Assembly: GCF_022397955.1 (NCBI RefSeq)
Contig: NZ_JAKEUQ010000002.1
Span: 728 to 64,727 of the forward strand
Length of the DNA stretch: 64,000 bases
DNA from: Vibrio sp. Isolate32
Lineage (GTDB): Bacteria; Pseudomonadota; Gammaproteobacteria; Enterobacterales; Vibrionaceae
Direction of reading: 5' to 3'
Position 1 is the stretch's first letter; each line of letters opens with the position of its first letter. The position numbers and the translations under genes are program-made. Shown here piece by piece: positions 36,254 to 45,208 of the stretch. Below the pieces are notes generated by a model. That model did no database searches. It saw only the letters and a program-made list of their open reading frames with translations, and was not told the origin of the DNA.

Positions 36254-36297
36254 CAAAAAAAGGCCTGTATCTTGTTGGATACAGGCCTTTTTTTTAA
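36254..36297 (-). terminator. thr operon attenuator
   Basis: On the transcript AAAAAGGCCTGTATC, loop CAACAA, GATACAGGCCTTTTTTT forms a terminator directly after the thrL leader and about 30 bases before thrA. The start of this hairpin is close enough to the leader codons for ribosome-position control, as in E. coli thr. Confidence 0.9.
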
Positions 36298-36307
36298 AAT
36301 CCGTTAC

Positions 36308-36385
36308 TTAGCAGCCTGCCCCAACAATGTTAATGTCGGTAATAATAATGGTTGTGGTCATTACTAGGTGGCTTGCGTGCTGCAT
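36308..36385 (-). CDS. thrL: thr operon leader peptide ThrL
   Basis: This 25-residue leader peptide starts MQHASHLVM and contains TTTIIITDINI, a run of threonine and isoleucine codons as in E. coli ThrL, then VGAGC and a TAA stop. It lies just before the attenuator hairpin and thrA. When threonyl- or isoleucyl-tRNA is scarce, the ribosome stalls on the run and an antiterminator can form. The ribosome binding site (AGAG) is weak; an internal ATG at MTTTIIIT would give 17 residues but has no site. Identified by eye, since it is below usual gene-calling length. Confidence 0.88.
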   Translation of the reverse strand: MQHASHLVMTTTIIITDINIVGAGC

Positions 36386-36689
36386 ATCAAATTCTCTGCT
36401 TGTGCTTTACTCTACGTGTATCAATTTTTACTACTAGACGTCAATGAAAAGTTGCGTTTTTTTTACATTCACACCGTTTTTCAGAGCAAACCGTCATTTA
36501 AGGGATAAAACACCCTGTATGCACCTGTAATTCAGATCGTGGATTTATCCTATAAACACTCAAGAGTGACTAATTGCATATGTCGTCATAACAAAATGCT
36601 ATATCGATTGTTCAGCAAGCATACAAGAACTGTGCTTTAATTGAATGATAACGTTCAAAGAACAATAATAATGACATCAGGAGTGGGAA

Positions 36690-37166
36690 GTGAAGAGATT
36701 ACTTATTCTTTTAGCCTTTTCTATGCCTGTTGTGTGTTCAGCGAACAGCTTACCCCTGTTAAGCAACCTACCTCTATTACCCGGTCAAATCGATCGCTCT
36801 TCTCATAAGTTCTTTATCTCAACTCAAAATGTGTCGAGCGATAGTTTCGATACTTGGAAAGTCGACAGTGGTTACGCCTATAGCTTGTTCGATGATGTTG
36901 ACCTTTATGTCGGTACACGTATAAACAGTGCGTCTTTGAAAAGTGAAAGTGGATTCTTGAGCGGTGTCAGCTATCAGTTCTCCGAAAGAATCTCTTTCAA
37001 CAGTTCTCTTCATACCTATAAAGATGAAACCGAAGAGAATGAAAAGTCGGTAGCAATGGAAGTTTCAAGCCGAGTTCAACTGACGGATAACTTGGATCTG
37101 CATGCCACCCTTAATTATGAAGAGTGGCAGCAAGGTGTTGAAGTGCGATTAGGGTTTCGCTTCTAA
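36690..37166 (+). CDS. Unknown exported protein, likely small outer-membrane beta barrel
   Basis: The 158-residue protein starts at GTG behind GGAG and has a signal peptide: MKRLLILLAFSMPVVCSANS, with cleavage after CSA likely. The mature part shows alternating polar and hydrophobic residues typical of beta strands (YAYSLFDDVDLYVGTRI, FLSGVSYQFSERISFNSSL) and ends GVEVRLGFRF, a terminal phenylalanine pattern seen in outer-membrane barrels. No catalytic motif is visible. I do not recognise the family. It converges on the RraA-like gene without a terminator. The assignment to the outer membrane is inference. Confidence 0.7.
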   Translation: MKRLLILLAFSMPVVCSANSLPLLSNLPLLPGQIDRSSHKFFISTQNVSSDSFDTWKVDSGYAYSLFDDVDLYVGTRINSASLKSESGFLSGVSYQFSERISFNSSLHTYKDETEENEKSVAMEVSSRVQLTDNLDLHATLNYEEWQQGVEVRLGFRF

Positions 37167-37211
37167 CTCAATAAGCTAATTACCCATTAACAACTGCGAA
37201 TCAAATCGCCG

Positions 37212-37697
37212 TTATGATTCGAGCAGCAGAACCGACGAAATTAACACGCCATTCCAATCTGCATAAATGTAATCACCAGGCTGAATCAGTTGGTTATGCA
37301 CTGTCAGTGTCACATTCACTTGGCCTACGCCACGCTTCTCGGTTTTGAATGGTGATGCACCAAGCGCCTGAACGCCCAAGTCCATTTGCGACATCATGCC
37401 AACATCCCGCACAGCACCATTAACGATCAAGCCCTCCCAACCATTTTCTATTGCAAGAATAGCAAGTTGGTCACCAAGCAGTGCTTTCTGGCACGAGCCA
37501 TTTCCGTCAACAACCAGCACTTTGCCGCTGCCGTCGGTCTCTAAAACCTCGCGAACCTTTGAATTATCGTGATAACAACGAACTGTTACAATTTTTCCCC
37601 AGAAAGCACCACGTTGGCCGAAGTTCTGTAATGGAAGGTTAAGTAAGGTGACTTTGCTTTCAAACTCATCACACAAGTCGGGTGTTATATCGTGCAT
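37212..37697 (-). CDS. RraA-like protein / putative 4-hydroxy-4-methyl-2-oxoglutarate aldolase
   Basis: This 161-residue protein belongs to the RraA/MenG family. Its body has [22 protein letters not shown] near residue 58 and [17 protein letters not shown] near 85, where the RD pair marks the metal-dependent aldolase type. In V. cholerae the matching gene, near thrA and arcA, is annotated as a putative aldolase and RraA homologue, distinct from the rraA near menA, so I leave out a symbol. It may inhibit RNase E or be an enzyme; sequence does not decide. GGAGG at six-base spacing precedes the ATG. Confidence 0.88.
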   Translation of the reverse strand: MHDITPDLCDEFESKVTLLNLPLQNFGQRGAFWGKIVTVRCYHDNSKVREVLETDGSGKVLVVDGNGSCQKALLGDQLAILAIENGWEGLIVNGAVRDVGMMSQMDLGVQALGASPFKTEKRGVGQVNVTLTVHNQLIQPGDYIYADWNGVLISSVLLLES

Positions 37698-38002
37698 ATA
37701 TCCTCCGTGAGTAAGGCGCTACCTGTTAAGTCAGGCTTACCTCTATGCTTTTATATGTTATTAAAATTAATCCTTTGTTTTCATTGTTCTATGCTCAATT
37801 TGACCATTAATTAAAGTTGATTGAGCATATTTATCTACTAGACTCTAAGGACAGCGTTCCGCTCCCTTGGTTCATAATCAGGTCTTTAGCATGCGAGATG
37901 TGAGAACTATCTCGAATAACCGTTCTGGTTTTGATGCGAAATAATCACCATAACACTGGTTAAGTTGTAGCCATACTATTAAAGTTTGTTGCAATACGGC
38001 AA

Positions 38003-38016
38003 TTGATGTAAATCAA
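38003..38016 (+). promoter_or_regulatory. Perfect FNR-type box upstream of arcA
   Basis: TTGAT-GTAA-ATCAA is an exact match to the FNR consensus TTGAT-N4-ATCAA. It lies about 260 bases before the arcA start codon, in a gap of 578 bases without genes. E. coli arcA is activated by FNR, so control is likely conserved; the implied mRNA leader would be long, roughly 200 bases. Confidence 0.6.
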
Positions 38017-38275
38017 CAAAGTGAATGGAATTAACATTCTCGCGTTGTTAGCATGCTGTTAACATTATAGAATCCGTTGCAATCACTAAAAGAATGATTG
38101 AAAGGCGTACTGGATCTACGTTATTGGGCAATACTTCAAGGAAGGCAGATAGCTGGAAGTAAGTGTTTTTTTGAAAACTTTAAGTTATCATCAAAAATAC
38201 ATTACCTGTATGTTATGTTTTTGCCTAGAATTTATTCTATTAGCACAGTTTCGTCACAAATTTAGGTACCGCCAA

Positions 38276-38992
38276 ATGCAAACCCCGCAGATTCTTATCG
38301 TTGAAGATGAGCAAGTAACTCGTAACACTCTAAAGAGTATTTTTGAAGCAGAGGGATATGCTGTTTTTGAGGCTAGCGACGGTGAAGAGATGCACCAAGT
38401 GCTATCTGACAACCAAGTTAACCTTGTAATTATGGACATCAACCTTCCAGGTAAGAATGGCCTACTACTTGCGCGTGAACTACGCGAGCAAGCAAATGTA
38501 GCGCTTATGTTCTTAACTGGTCGTGATAATGAAGTTGATAAGATCCTAGGCCTAGAGATCGGCGCTGATGATTACATCACTAAGCCTTTCAACCCTCGTG
38601 AACTGACTATCCGTGCACGCAACCTTCTTAACCGTTCAATGAGCACAAGCTCTGTTCAAGAAGAGAAGCGCAGCGTTGAGAAGTACGAGTTCAACGGTTG
38701 GGTACTAGATATTAACAGTCGTTCTCTGGTTAGCCCAGACGGCGAAGGCTACAAGCTACCTCGTTCAGAGTTCCGTGCTCTACTTCACTTCTGTGAGAAC
38801 CCAGGTAAGATCCAAACACGTGCAGACCTTCTTAAGAAGATGACAGGCCGTGAGCTTAAGCCACACGATCGTACTGTAGACGTAACAATCCGTCGTATTC
38901 GTAAGCACTTTGAATCTGTTTCTGGTACACCAGAAATCATCGCAACGATTCACGGTGAGGGCTACCGCTTCTGTGGTGACCTTGAAGACTAA
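38276..38992 (+). CDS. arcA: ArcA, response regulator of aerobic respiration control
   Basis: ArcA is phosphorylated by ArcB and represses respiratory genes when oxygen is low. The ATG giving [15 protein letters not shown] yields 238 residues, the same length as E. coli ArcA; the open frame extends 35 codons further upstream but has no conserved content. The phosphorylation site is D54 in [11 protein letters not shown], with K in [10 protein letters not shown]. The OmpR-type winged helix with [16 protein letters not shown] follows. AGGT lies eight bases before the start. An FNR box lies upstream. Strong codon bias suggests abundant protein. Confidence 0.97.
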   Translation: MQTPQILIVEDEQVTRNTLKSIFEAEGYAVFEASDGEEMHQVLSDNQVNLVIMDINLPGKNGLLLARELREQANVALMFLTGRDNEVDKILGLEIGADDYITKPFNPRELTIRARNLLNRSMSTSSVQEEKRSVEKYEFNGWVLDINSRSLVSPDGEGYKLPRSEFRALLHFCENPGKIQTRADLLKKMTGRELKPHDRTVDVTIRRIRKHFESVSGTPEIIATIHGEGYRFCGDLED

Positions 38993-39061
38993 TTAGATTG
39001 GCGTTTCTAATCGTTTAACACTGAATGTTTTATTACAGTAGAAGCGCAATTGATAGTTATT

Positions 39062-39097
39062 AAAAAGGGAGAATGCCAACGCATCCTCCCTTTTTTG
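39062..39097 (+). terminator. Bidirectional terminator between arcA and the arcB-lipoprotein operon
   Basis: AAAAAGGGAG pairs with CTCCCTTTTTT, with a partly paired GAATGC/GCATC top; A- and T-runs flank both sides. Confidence 0.88.
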
Positions 39098-39118
39098 TTG
39101 TTCTGGATTGAATAAGGT

Positions 39119-39562
39119 TTAGTAAACCGTATCGACCTTAACGTCTTTCTCCACCAGCCACTTCACCGTTTCACCGTCTTTCAGTTCAACCGCAACATCA
39201 ACAGGCTTTTCACTGTCGATCTCTAGCTGCCACAAAAACGCAACTTCCCACTGAGTCTCGCTGTGCGTTCTTAGATCAAGATCGTCAGCTGTTACTAACA
39301 AGGCATCTGCACCTTGCTTAACGGTCACACTCTCCACCGCCAGTGTTGCAGGCAGTTGTGAATCTGACTCTAAGTAAATAGCGCCATGCAGAGTCTTGTC
39401 TTGAGTCTCTCCGATCGTTGGCATCTTGTTGTGCCAAAGGTTGCTTTTCATTGTGACTGTCGCTGCAGATACTTCAACTTGGTTGTCCTGCTGCCACTCA
39501 ACTTGTGGTGCAGCACAGCCCGCTAATGCCACTACGCATACGGCGCATGCTAATTTTTTCAT
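39119..39562 (-). CDS. Unknown lipoprotein downstream of arcB
   Basis: The 147-residue protein has a lipoprotein signal, MKKLACAVCVVALAGC, with the lipobox LAGC at residues 13-16; alanine at +2 predicts transport to the outer membrane. The mature part looks like a single beta-rich domain (WEVAFLWQLEIDSEKPVDVAVELKDG in two parts) with no cysteine and no motif I can name. AGAAG precedes the ATG, which is seven bases after the arcB stop, so the two genes are probably one operon. A link to ArcB function is suggested only by that position. Confidence 0.8.
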   Translation of the reverse strand: MKKLACAVCVVALAGCAAPQVEWQQDNQVEVSAATVTMKSNLWHNKMPTIGETQDKTLHGAIYLESDSQLPATLAVESVTVKQGADALLVTADDLDLRTHSETQWEVAFLWQLEIDSEKPVDVAVELKDGETVKWLVEKDVKVDTVY

Positions 39563-39569
39563 TATTCTT

Positions 39570-41921
39570 CTACCTTTGGTTTAACCAACTCTTTAAGACT
39601 TCAATGTCATTCTGGTATTCGTTATTAATCTCATCGACCCAATCTGAAATGTTTTCCCACCAAGCTGGTAGGTCTGGAGATTGAGCTTTCTGAGCCACTT
39701 GTTGGATGCGCTTCAAACCAATTGAACCAGCAGCACCTTTAATCTTGTGCGCTTCAGAGACGATACTGGCTTGGTCTTTCGCTACCATGTTGGAGTTCAA
39801 TATTTCCATATACTCCGGCATCATATCTTCAAACATTACGATGCTATCTAAAACCGGCTTCGGTCCAACAATGTCAACATAAGACTCTAGCATATCAATA
39901 TCAAGCAAACTGGTATCAATAGAAGAAATCGTCGGCTTATTCTCGTCAATCTTTTCGGTTACTTCGGCTTCTTCGGCAACCTCTGGTGCATCCTCGATAA
40001 GTTCGCTGATTACATCTTGAATCGCTTTAATGGATAGCGGTTTGCTGATCGCCTCATCCATACCTTTCTGGAAGTACTCTTGCTTATTGCTAAGTACATT
40101 CGCAGTCAATGCCACTAATGGCGGTAGTTTGCTGTATTTCTCACGGTAGTACTGAGCAATGTCGAAGCCTGTCATATCTGGTAACTGGATATCCAATAAT
40201 ACCAAGTCATAGTCTTCTGGGTTGAAGGCAATTTGCGCCTCTTTGCCTGTCATAACCACAGTCACTTCATGACCTAAGCTTTCCAATAGCGAGCGCGCAA
40301 CCGTGATATTGAGTTCGATATCTTCAACCATGAAGATCTTAAGATTCGACTGTTTTCGAGGTGTCTTAATCAAGGCTTGAGTATCATGATTAACCGGCAC
40401 ACGAATCGAAACCGTAAAGGTACTACCAAAGCCCTCTTCACTGGTCACTTCAATGTCGCCATCCATCATGTTGATCAACTGTTTAGAAACAGCAAGGCCG
40501 ATACCGGTACCCACAGCATGCAAGTTATCGGAACCCGATTTCACCTGATAGTACATCGCGAAAATCTTCTCGAGTTCGCTTTCAGGAATACCAATACCTG
40601 TGTCTTCGACTTCCATGGTGATGTTGGCAAAGTCACCATCAATATCGGCGCTGACTGTCATCACCACGCCACCATCTTTAGTGAACTTCATCGCGTTGCT
40701 GACTAAGTTCCATAGCACCTGTCTTAGACGAGTGCCATCAACTTCAACAGCGACTGGAAGATCGGACAATCGTTCTAAATCGAATCTCAATCCTTTCTGT
40801 TCTGCCATCAGTGCCGAGATACTTTCGATCTCCACAACAAAGTCTTCAAAGTTAATTGGGGTTGGGAATAGCTCAAGCTTGCGACGGTCAAACTTATCCA
40901 TATCGATAATATCGTTGAAGATATTACCCAGTGTTACAGCGCTCACTTTGATGGTTTGCATCTGCTTACGCTGCTCAGAGGTCAATTGACTATCGAGCAA
41001 CATACGGCTTAAACCAATAATTCCATTAAGCGGCGTTCTTAACTCGTGGCTAATAGTAGAGATAAAGGTAGTCTTATCGCGACTCGCTTTCTCGATAGAC
41101 TCTTGGTGCTCTTTACGCTCGGTAATATCACGACCAAAGCCCACCAAACCAAGGTGGCGACCATCTTTGCTGTAAAAAGGTACCTTACGTAGTTCGAAGT
41201 AGCTCTTACGTCCATCTGGGTATTCGAGCCATTGGTCGTAGGTCAGAGCCTGGTTATCCGAAAAGACTTTCTTATCGGTTTCAACAACTTGCTGAGCGAT
41301 TTCTTTACTGTAGACATCCCACGGCGTCAAACCCACCAAGTCTTTTTCAGTCTTGCCAGTAAGCTCTTCCACCGCTCGGTTACAACCAGAAAACACACCA
41401 TCTTCATTACGGTAATAAATAAGGTCAGGAGAGGCATCGATAAACGAGCGTAGCAGCGCTGTTCGCTCTGCAAGTTCAAGCTGAGTTCTCTCTCGCTGAA
41501 ACACCTCATTTTCGAGGTCATGCATCGCCTCAGCACGGGCTTCTTCGGCCTTTTCACGCTCTTCAATTTCTTGATTGAGCTTCTCAATATTGAGCTGCAG
41601 TTTGTTATTCAACTCTTGGTCACGCTCTCGCATATCACCAAGCTTAGAGACTAACTTAGCTAAACGCTGACGAGACTCTTCAAGCTGATCAACCACTACA
41701 GAAAGGAAATAAACCGCCCAAGGTGTAATCACTAAACCAAAGAAAACAGAACGGACAATATCGATATCATCAACATTGCCCTTAAGTGCGAGCGTAATGC
41801 CGACTTGTACAACAACGGCGAGGGCAACAAGCGCTAAGGCGAGTAAGATAGAAAAGCGGACAATCCCCAGTTTTACGAGTAGATCCACGTAATACTGGGC
41901 GAGATTTTTCATGGGTTTCAT
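39570..41921 (-). CDS. arcB: ArcB, tripartite redox-sensing hybrid histidine kinase
   Basis: ArcB phosphorylates ArcA when quinones are reduced. The 783-residue protein has two transmembrane helices (about 22-42 and 57-77), a coiled coil (80-150), a PAS domain (about 155-270), the kinase with H292 in ISTISHELRTPLNG, ATPase boxes with DTGIGIP and GTGIGLAVS, a receiver with D577 in YDLVLLDIQLPD, and an HPt domain with H725 in EAHKIKGAAGS. E. coli ArcB senses through C180 and C241; here C180 is kept (GVFSGCNRA), but the second position is Tyr241 in GRKSYFELRK. GGAG lies seven bases before the ATG. Confidence 0.97.
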   Translation of the reverse strand: MKPMKNLAQYYVDLLVKLGIVRFSILLALALVALAVVVQVGITLALKGNVDDIDIVRSVFFGLVITPWAVYFLSVVVDQLEESRQRLAKLVSKLGDMRERDQELNNKLQLNIEKLNQEIEEREKAEEARAEAMHDLENEVFQRERTQLELAERTALLRSFIDASPDLIYYRNEDGVFSGCNRAVEELTGKTEKDLVGLTPWDVYSKEIAQQVVETDKKVFSDNQALTYDQWLEYPDGRKSYFELRKVPFYSKDGRHLGLVGFGRDITERKEHQESIEKASRDKTTFISTISHELRTPLNGIIGLSRMLLDSQLTSEQRKQMQTIKVSAVTLGNIFNDIIDMDKFDRRKLELFPTPINFEDFVVEIESISALMAEQKGLRFDLERLSDLPVAVEVDGTRLRQVLWNLVSNAMKFTKDGGVVMTVSADIDGDFANITMEVEDTGIGIPESELEKIFAMYYQVKSGSDNLHAVGTGIGLAVSKQLINMMDGDIEVTSEEGFGSTFTVSIRVPVNHDTQALIKTPRKQSNLKIFMVEDIELNITVARSLLESLGHEVTVVMTGKEAQIAFNPEDYDLVLLDIQLPDMTGFDIAQYYREKYSKLPPLVALTANVLSNKQEYFQKGMDEAISKPLSIKAIQDVISELIEDAPEVAEEAEVTEKIDENKPTISSIDTSLLDIDMLESYVDIVGPKPVLDSIVMFEDMMPEYMEILNSNMVAKDQASIVSEAHKIKGAAGSIGLKRIQQVAQKAQSPDLPAWWENISDWVDEINNEYQNDIEVLKSWLNQR

Positions 41922-42009
41922 TTAGCGCTCCATGCGATAAGACTAGCAACATTCTACCCTGTTTGAAGATAGGAGGTAAGCTAGCTACATCACATGCAGC
42001 AAGAGAGCT

Positions 42010-42037
42010 GGGTTATATTGTTTGAAACAGATAACCC
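42010..42037 (-). terminator. Hairpin between the GGDEF gene and arcB
   Basis: GGGTTAT and ATAACCC pair around TTGTTTGAAACAG, which itself folds through TGTTT/AAACA. No T-run follows on the reverse strand, so termination is uncertain. It lies 35 bases after the GGDEF gene stop. Confidence 0.4.
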
Positions 42038-42071
42038 AAGTAAATAATGGCTTAATCAGTAATAGATTGGC

Positions 42072-43823
42072 TTAGCGGATCGACGATGGGTGCACACTAG
42101 AACGATTTCGGCCATCAGACTTAGCTTGATAAAGCGCACTATCAGCTAACGCTACCGCAGACTCCATCTCATCATTAGGGGTAGGCACGTAAGAGATAAT
42201 ACCAATACTGACGGTAATGAACTCAGAAACAGTCGACTTTTCATGAATCAGCCCAAGCTTGAGCACTTCATCATGAATACGTTGTGCAACCATTAATGCC
42301 CCATCGGCAGTCGTGTTTGGCAGAATAAAGCCGAACTCTTCACCGCCATAGCGAGCCACACAATCAGACGAACGATTCAGTACCTGCTTAAAGGCTTGCG
42401 AAACCTGAATCAAAGCATCATCACCTTGCTGGTGACCATAGAAGTCGTTGTAGCCTTTAAAGAAGTCGATGTCACAAAGCATGATAGTCAACGGCAACTT
42501 CTCTCGCACATGGTAATGCCACAGTGTCGACAGCTGTTCATCAAAGCGACGTCGGTTAGAAACCTGAGTCAAACTATCCATAAAGCTGAGACGTTCAAGC
42601 TCTAAGTTCGCCTCTTCGAGTTTCTGCTCTGCAAGGTAACGCTCGGTGATATCACGAGCCATGATCAACACACCATTGGTACTAGATGCAGGATCTCTAA
42701 ATGGCGACTTCACCACGTCATACCAAGTGTAATCACCATCACTAGACATAACTTTGTCGATATAGCGTAGTGATTTGCCTTGATGAAGAACCTGATGGTC
42801 GGTTTCAGAGATCCGCACATACATACTCTTTGGCACGACATCTTGTAGTCGCTTGCCAATCAAATCACTGACTTCAGAGATCCCGAGCGCAGTAACAAAA
42901 GGTTTATTACACGCTTGATAAACCATGTTTTCATTAAAGATACCGATCGAATCTGGGCTGGCTTCTAAGATGTTTTGTAAGATGGTGTCACGCTGAGCGA
43001 GGGCTACTTCAGTATCTTTACGTTTTTCCATTTCACCACGCAGTTGCTGCTGCATGTCATGCCAATCGGTCACATCATGACTAATAGAAAGTGTCCCAAT
43101 ATTTTCCCCATCTTGAGAAAGTAAGACGCTTTGGTACGTTTCGAGTAGGCAGCTTTTACCATCTTGGTCAGTTGTCCATGAACGCTCACTAACGCGCCCT
43201 TTCAGTGCACCACCAGAAACACTCAATGTGCCCTCTTCCGGACGGCCATGCCAAAACTTTTTAAACGAGCGATTACTCGCGAGCAATTCACCCTTTTGAT
43301 CTTTTACGTAGATTAGCTCAGATAAAGAGTCCAAAGCTGTTCGTGCAACGTTCAGTTCACGTAGTTCTTGGGACAATTCTTCATTAGTGTTCTTATAGGG
43401 TGATGCGTGAATCATCCACGAATTTTTGTTTCTAAAGCGGATCTTACGCCCCACAAGATTGATCTTGAAAGATTCAAACTCAGACAGCACCCATAATGAG
43501 TTCTGCTCAAATGATCGAGAGTTGATGTGGTTGGTAAGATAGTGGCGAAAGCTGTTCTCGCTCTCCACTGTTGGGAAACGAAAGTGAATACCAATCTGAC
43601 GGATACCAAGCAGCTGCATCGCTTGGCGGTTGGCATACAAGATCTCACCGGTTCGTACATCAACGAAAAAGAGAGGGGATGGCGTAGAAAGTAGCAACTG
43701 TTCAATGTGCGACTGATAACGAGCATAAAGATGCCAGCAGATCAGGGCAAACAGCAGTATGAGAACGATATAAATACCGTAGCCATACGCTCTATCCCAC
43801 AACCAAGTCATTACCAGTTCCAT
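42072..43823 (-). CDS. PAS-GGDEF diguanylate cyclase, membrane-anchored
   Basis: The 583-residue protein makes cyclic di-GMP. One amino-terminal transmembrane helix (about residues 10-28, GIYIVLILLFALICWHLY) is followed by a PAS-like region with SPLFFVDVRTGEILYANRQA, two further PAS domains (one with SPDSIGIFNENMVYQACN) with PAC segments, and a GGDEF domain. The active site is RYGGEEFGFILP, a functional form. The inhibitory I-site RSSD lies exactly five residues before GGEEF. The start is the ATG at 43823; the preceding TTG overlaps the GAG ribosome binding site. The conserved place next to arcB fits V. cholerae VC2370, from memory. Confidence 0.92.
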   Translation of the reverse strand: MELVMTWLWDRAYGYGIYIVLILLFALICWHLYARYQSHIEQLLLSTPSPLFFVDVRTGEILYANRQAMQLLGIRQIGIHFRFPTVESENSFRHYLTNHINSRSFEQNSLWVLSEFESFKINLVGRKIRFRNKNSWMIHASPYKNTNEELSQELRELNVARTALDSLSELIYVKDQKGELLASNRSFKKFWHGRPEEGTLSVSGGALKGRVSERSWTTDQDGKSCLLETYQSVLLSQDGENIGTLSISHDVTDWHDMQQQLRGEMEKRKDTEVALAQRDTILQNILEASPDSIGIFNENMVYQACNKPFVTALGISEVSDLIGKRLQDVVPKSMYVRISETDHQVLHQGKSLRYIDKVMSSDGDYTWYDVVKSPFRDPASSTNGVLIMARDITERYLAEQKLEEANLELERLSFMDSLTQVSNRRRFDEQLSTLWHYHVREKLPLTIMLCDIDFFKGYNDFYGHQQGDDALIQVSQAFKQVLNRSSDCVARYGGEEFGFILPNTTADGALMVAQRIHDEVLKLGLIHEKSTVSEFITVSIGIISYVPTPNDEMESAVALADSALYQAKSDGRNRSSVHPSSIR

Positions 43824-43914
43824 CAACTCTCAATCTATATCATAAAATCTGTGAGGGAAATGTTACCACTATTTGTTGGTTTTATCTGCTGTTACCTACT
43901 CTCACTCATTTTTA

Positions 43915-44868
43915 TCAATTCGTTGCGTTTAAAACAGGTAATATGTACTCGAATGCAGAGCCTGTTTTCATGCCTTGAGCACCAGTTCTATCCAATGATC
44001 GACCTATCTCTGTCATCGCCAGCCAACGGTTCTCACACCACAACGGAGAGAGTAACGTAGGACGTCTTGTCGCAGATGAGACGCGATGGTAAACCACGTT
44101 CGCAGGGGTGCGTTGGATGATATCAGTAGCAATGTCGACATACTCTTCAAGGCTTGGAGCTTCTAGCTTGCCGGCTTTCCATGCTTTGGCCATGGTACTT
44201 CCCTCTACTATATGAAGGCCATGAAGCTTGATGCCATCGGTACCGACTGCTAATACCTGCTCTAACGTTTCAAGGTTATCGGCTTTGGTCTCTTTTGGTA
44301 GTCCAACAATCAGGTGAGTACACACCTTAATTCCGAGAGCGCGTGCACGCTGGGTGATAGTTTCATACACCGCAAAATCATGGCCGCGATTGATGCGCTC
44401 AAGAGTATCGTTATTAGCAGTTTGTAAGCCGAGCTCTAGCCAGATCTCGTACCCCTTCTCGACGTAACCAGCCAATAATTCCAAAACTGAATCAGGTACA
44501 CAGTCAGGTCTTGTACCAACACACAGCCCAACGATGTCGGCACCCGGTGCTTTTAGCGCTTCTTCATACATATTCTTGAGTACTTGCACCTCAGCATAAG
44601 TGCTGGTGTAAGCCTGAAAATAAGCCAGATACTTCTTAGCACGCGCAATTTCACCCGCACGATCTTTTAATTGGTCGGCAATACTTTGGATTTGAGTTTG
44701 CTCATCGGCAAATGACGCCACGTTGCAAAAAGTGCAGCCTCCGCGACCAATGGTTCCATCTCGATTTGGACAGCTAAAACCACCATGCAGCGTTAGCTTG
44801 TGAACCTTTTCGCCATAACGACGTTGAAGATCTTGGCCGATAGTATTGACCAACTCATGTAATTGCAT
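43915..44868 (-). CDS. yhcC: YhcC-type radical SAM protein (TIGR01212)
   Basis: The start MQLHELVNTIGQDLQRRYG gives 317 residues and matches the E. coli YhcC opening; 27 more codons upstream look spurious. The iron-sulfur cysteines are in SCPNRDGTIGRGGCTFCN, the spacing C-x12-C-x2-C that marks this family, and GLCVGTRPDCV and GLQTANNDTL are further conserved stretches. Radical SAM enzymes use SAM and a 4Fe-4S cluster; the reaction of YhcC is not known to me. The gene precedes the gltBD locus, as in E. coli and V. cholerae, where yhcC is near gltB. No strong ribosome binding site. Confidence 0.92.
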   Translation of the reverse strand: MQLHELVNTIGQDLQRRYGEKVHKLTLHGGFSCPNRDGTIGRGGCTFCNVASFADEQTQIQSIADQLKDRAGEIARAKKYLAYFQAYTSTYAEVQVLKNMYEEALKAPGADIVGLCVGTRPDCVPDSVLELLAGYVEKGYEIWLELGLQTANNDTLERINRGHDFAVYETITQRARALGIKVCTHLIVGLPKETKADNLETLEQVLAVGTDGIKLHGLHIVEGSTMAKAWKAGKLEAPSLEEYVDIATDIIQRTPANVVYHRVSSATRRPTLLSPLWCENRWLAMTEIGRSLDRTGAQGMKTGSAFEYILPVLNATN

Positions 44869-45208
44869 ATTTTCAAAGCGCTCAAGTAAATAAGAATGAA
44901 TATCAGTCTTTTTTTGAAAAAAAATTACATCCCTGCAAAATTCGACCAATTAGTTTACTCAAGGATTTTTGCGAGCAACCTATCAAATATCAATAAACAT
45001 GCAAAAAAGTCGCTCTATTTGCCTAATGTTGCACGTTTGTTAGACATTAAATTCAAAATAAAACGAAAAAATGGTCTACATGGTTCAACTTTCATTGCAA
45101 TTCGCCTAGACAAAATTGTAGGATACTTACACATATTGGCTATTTTTGAGTATTTACTTACAACTAAAACTTGCTAATAAGTCGGTGATATCCATATCCC
45201 ACCTACAT

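Noticed and set aside
36690..37166. ORF as part of an arcA-linked regulator
   Set aside because: Signal peptide and terminal phenylalanine indicate an exported protein; no regulatory domain is visible.
44896..45177. 93-residue open frame opposite the yhcC start
   Set aside because: No ribosome binding site, AT-rich lysine- and isoleucine-heavy product of random character, and it overlaps the upstream part of yhcC.
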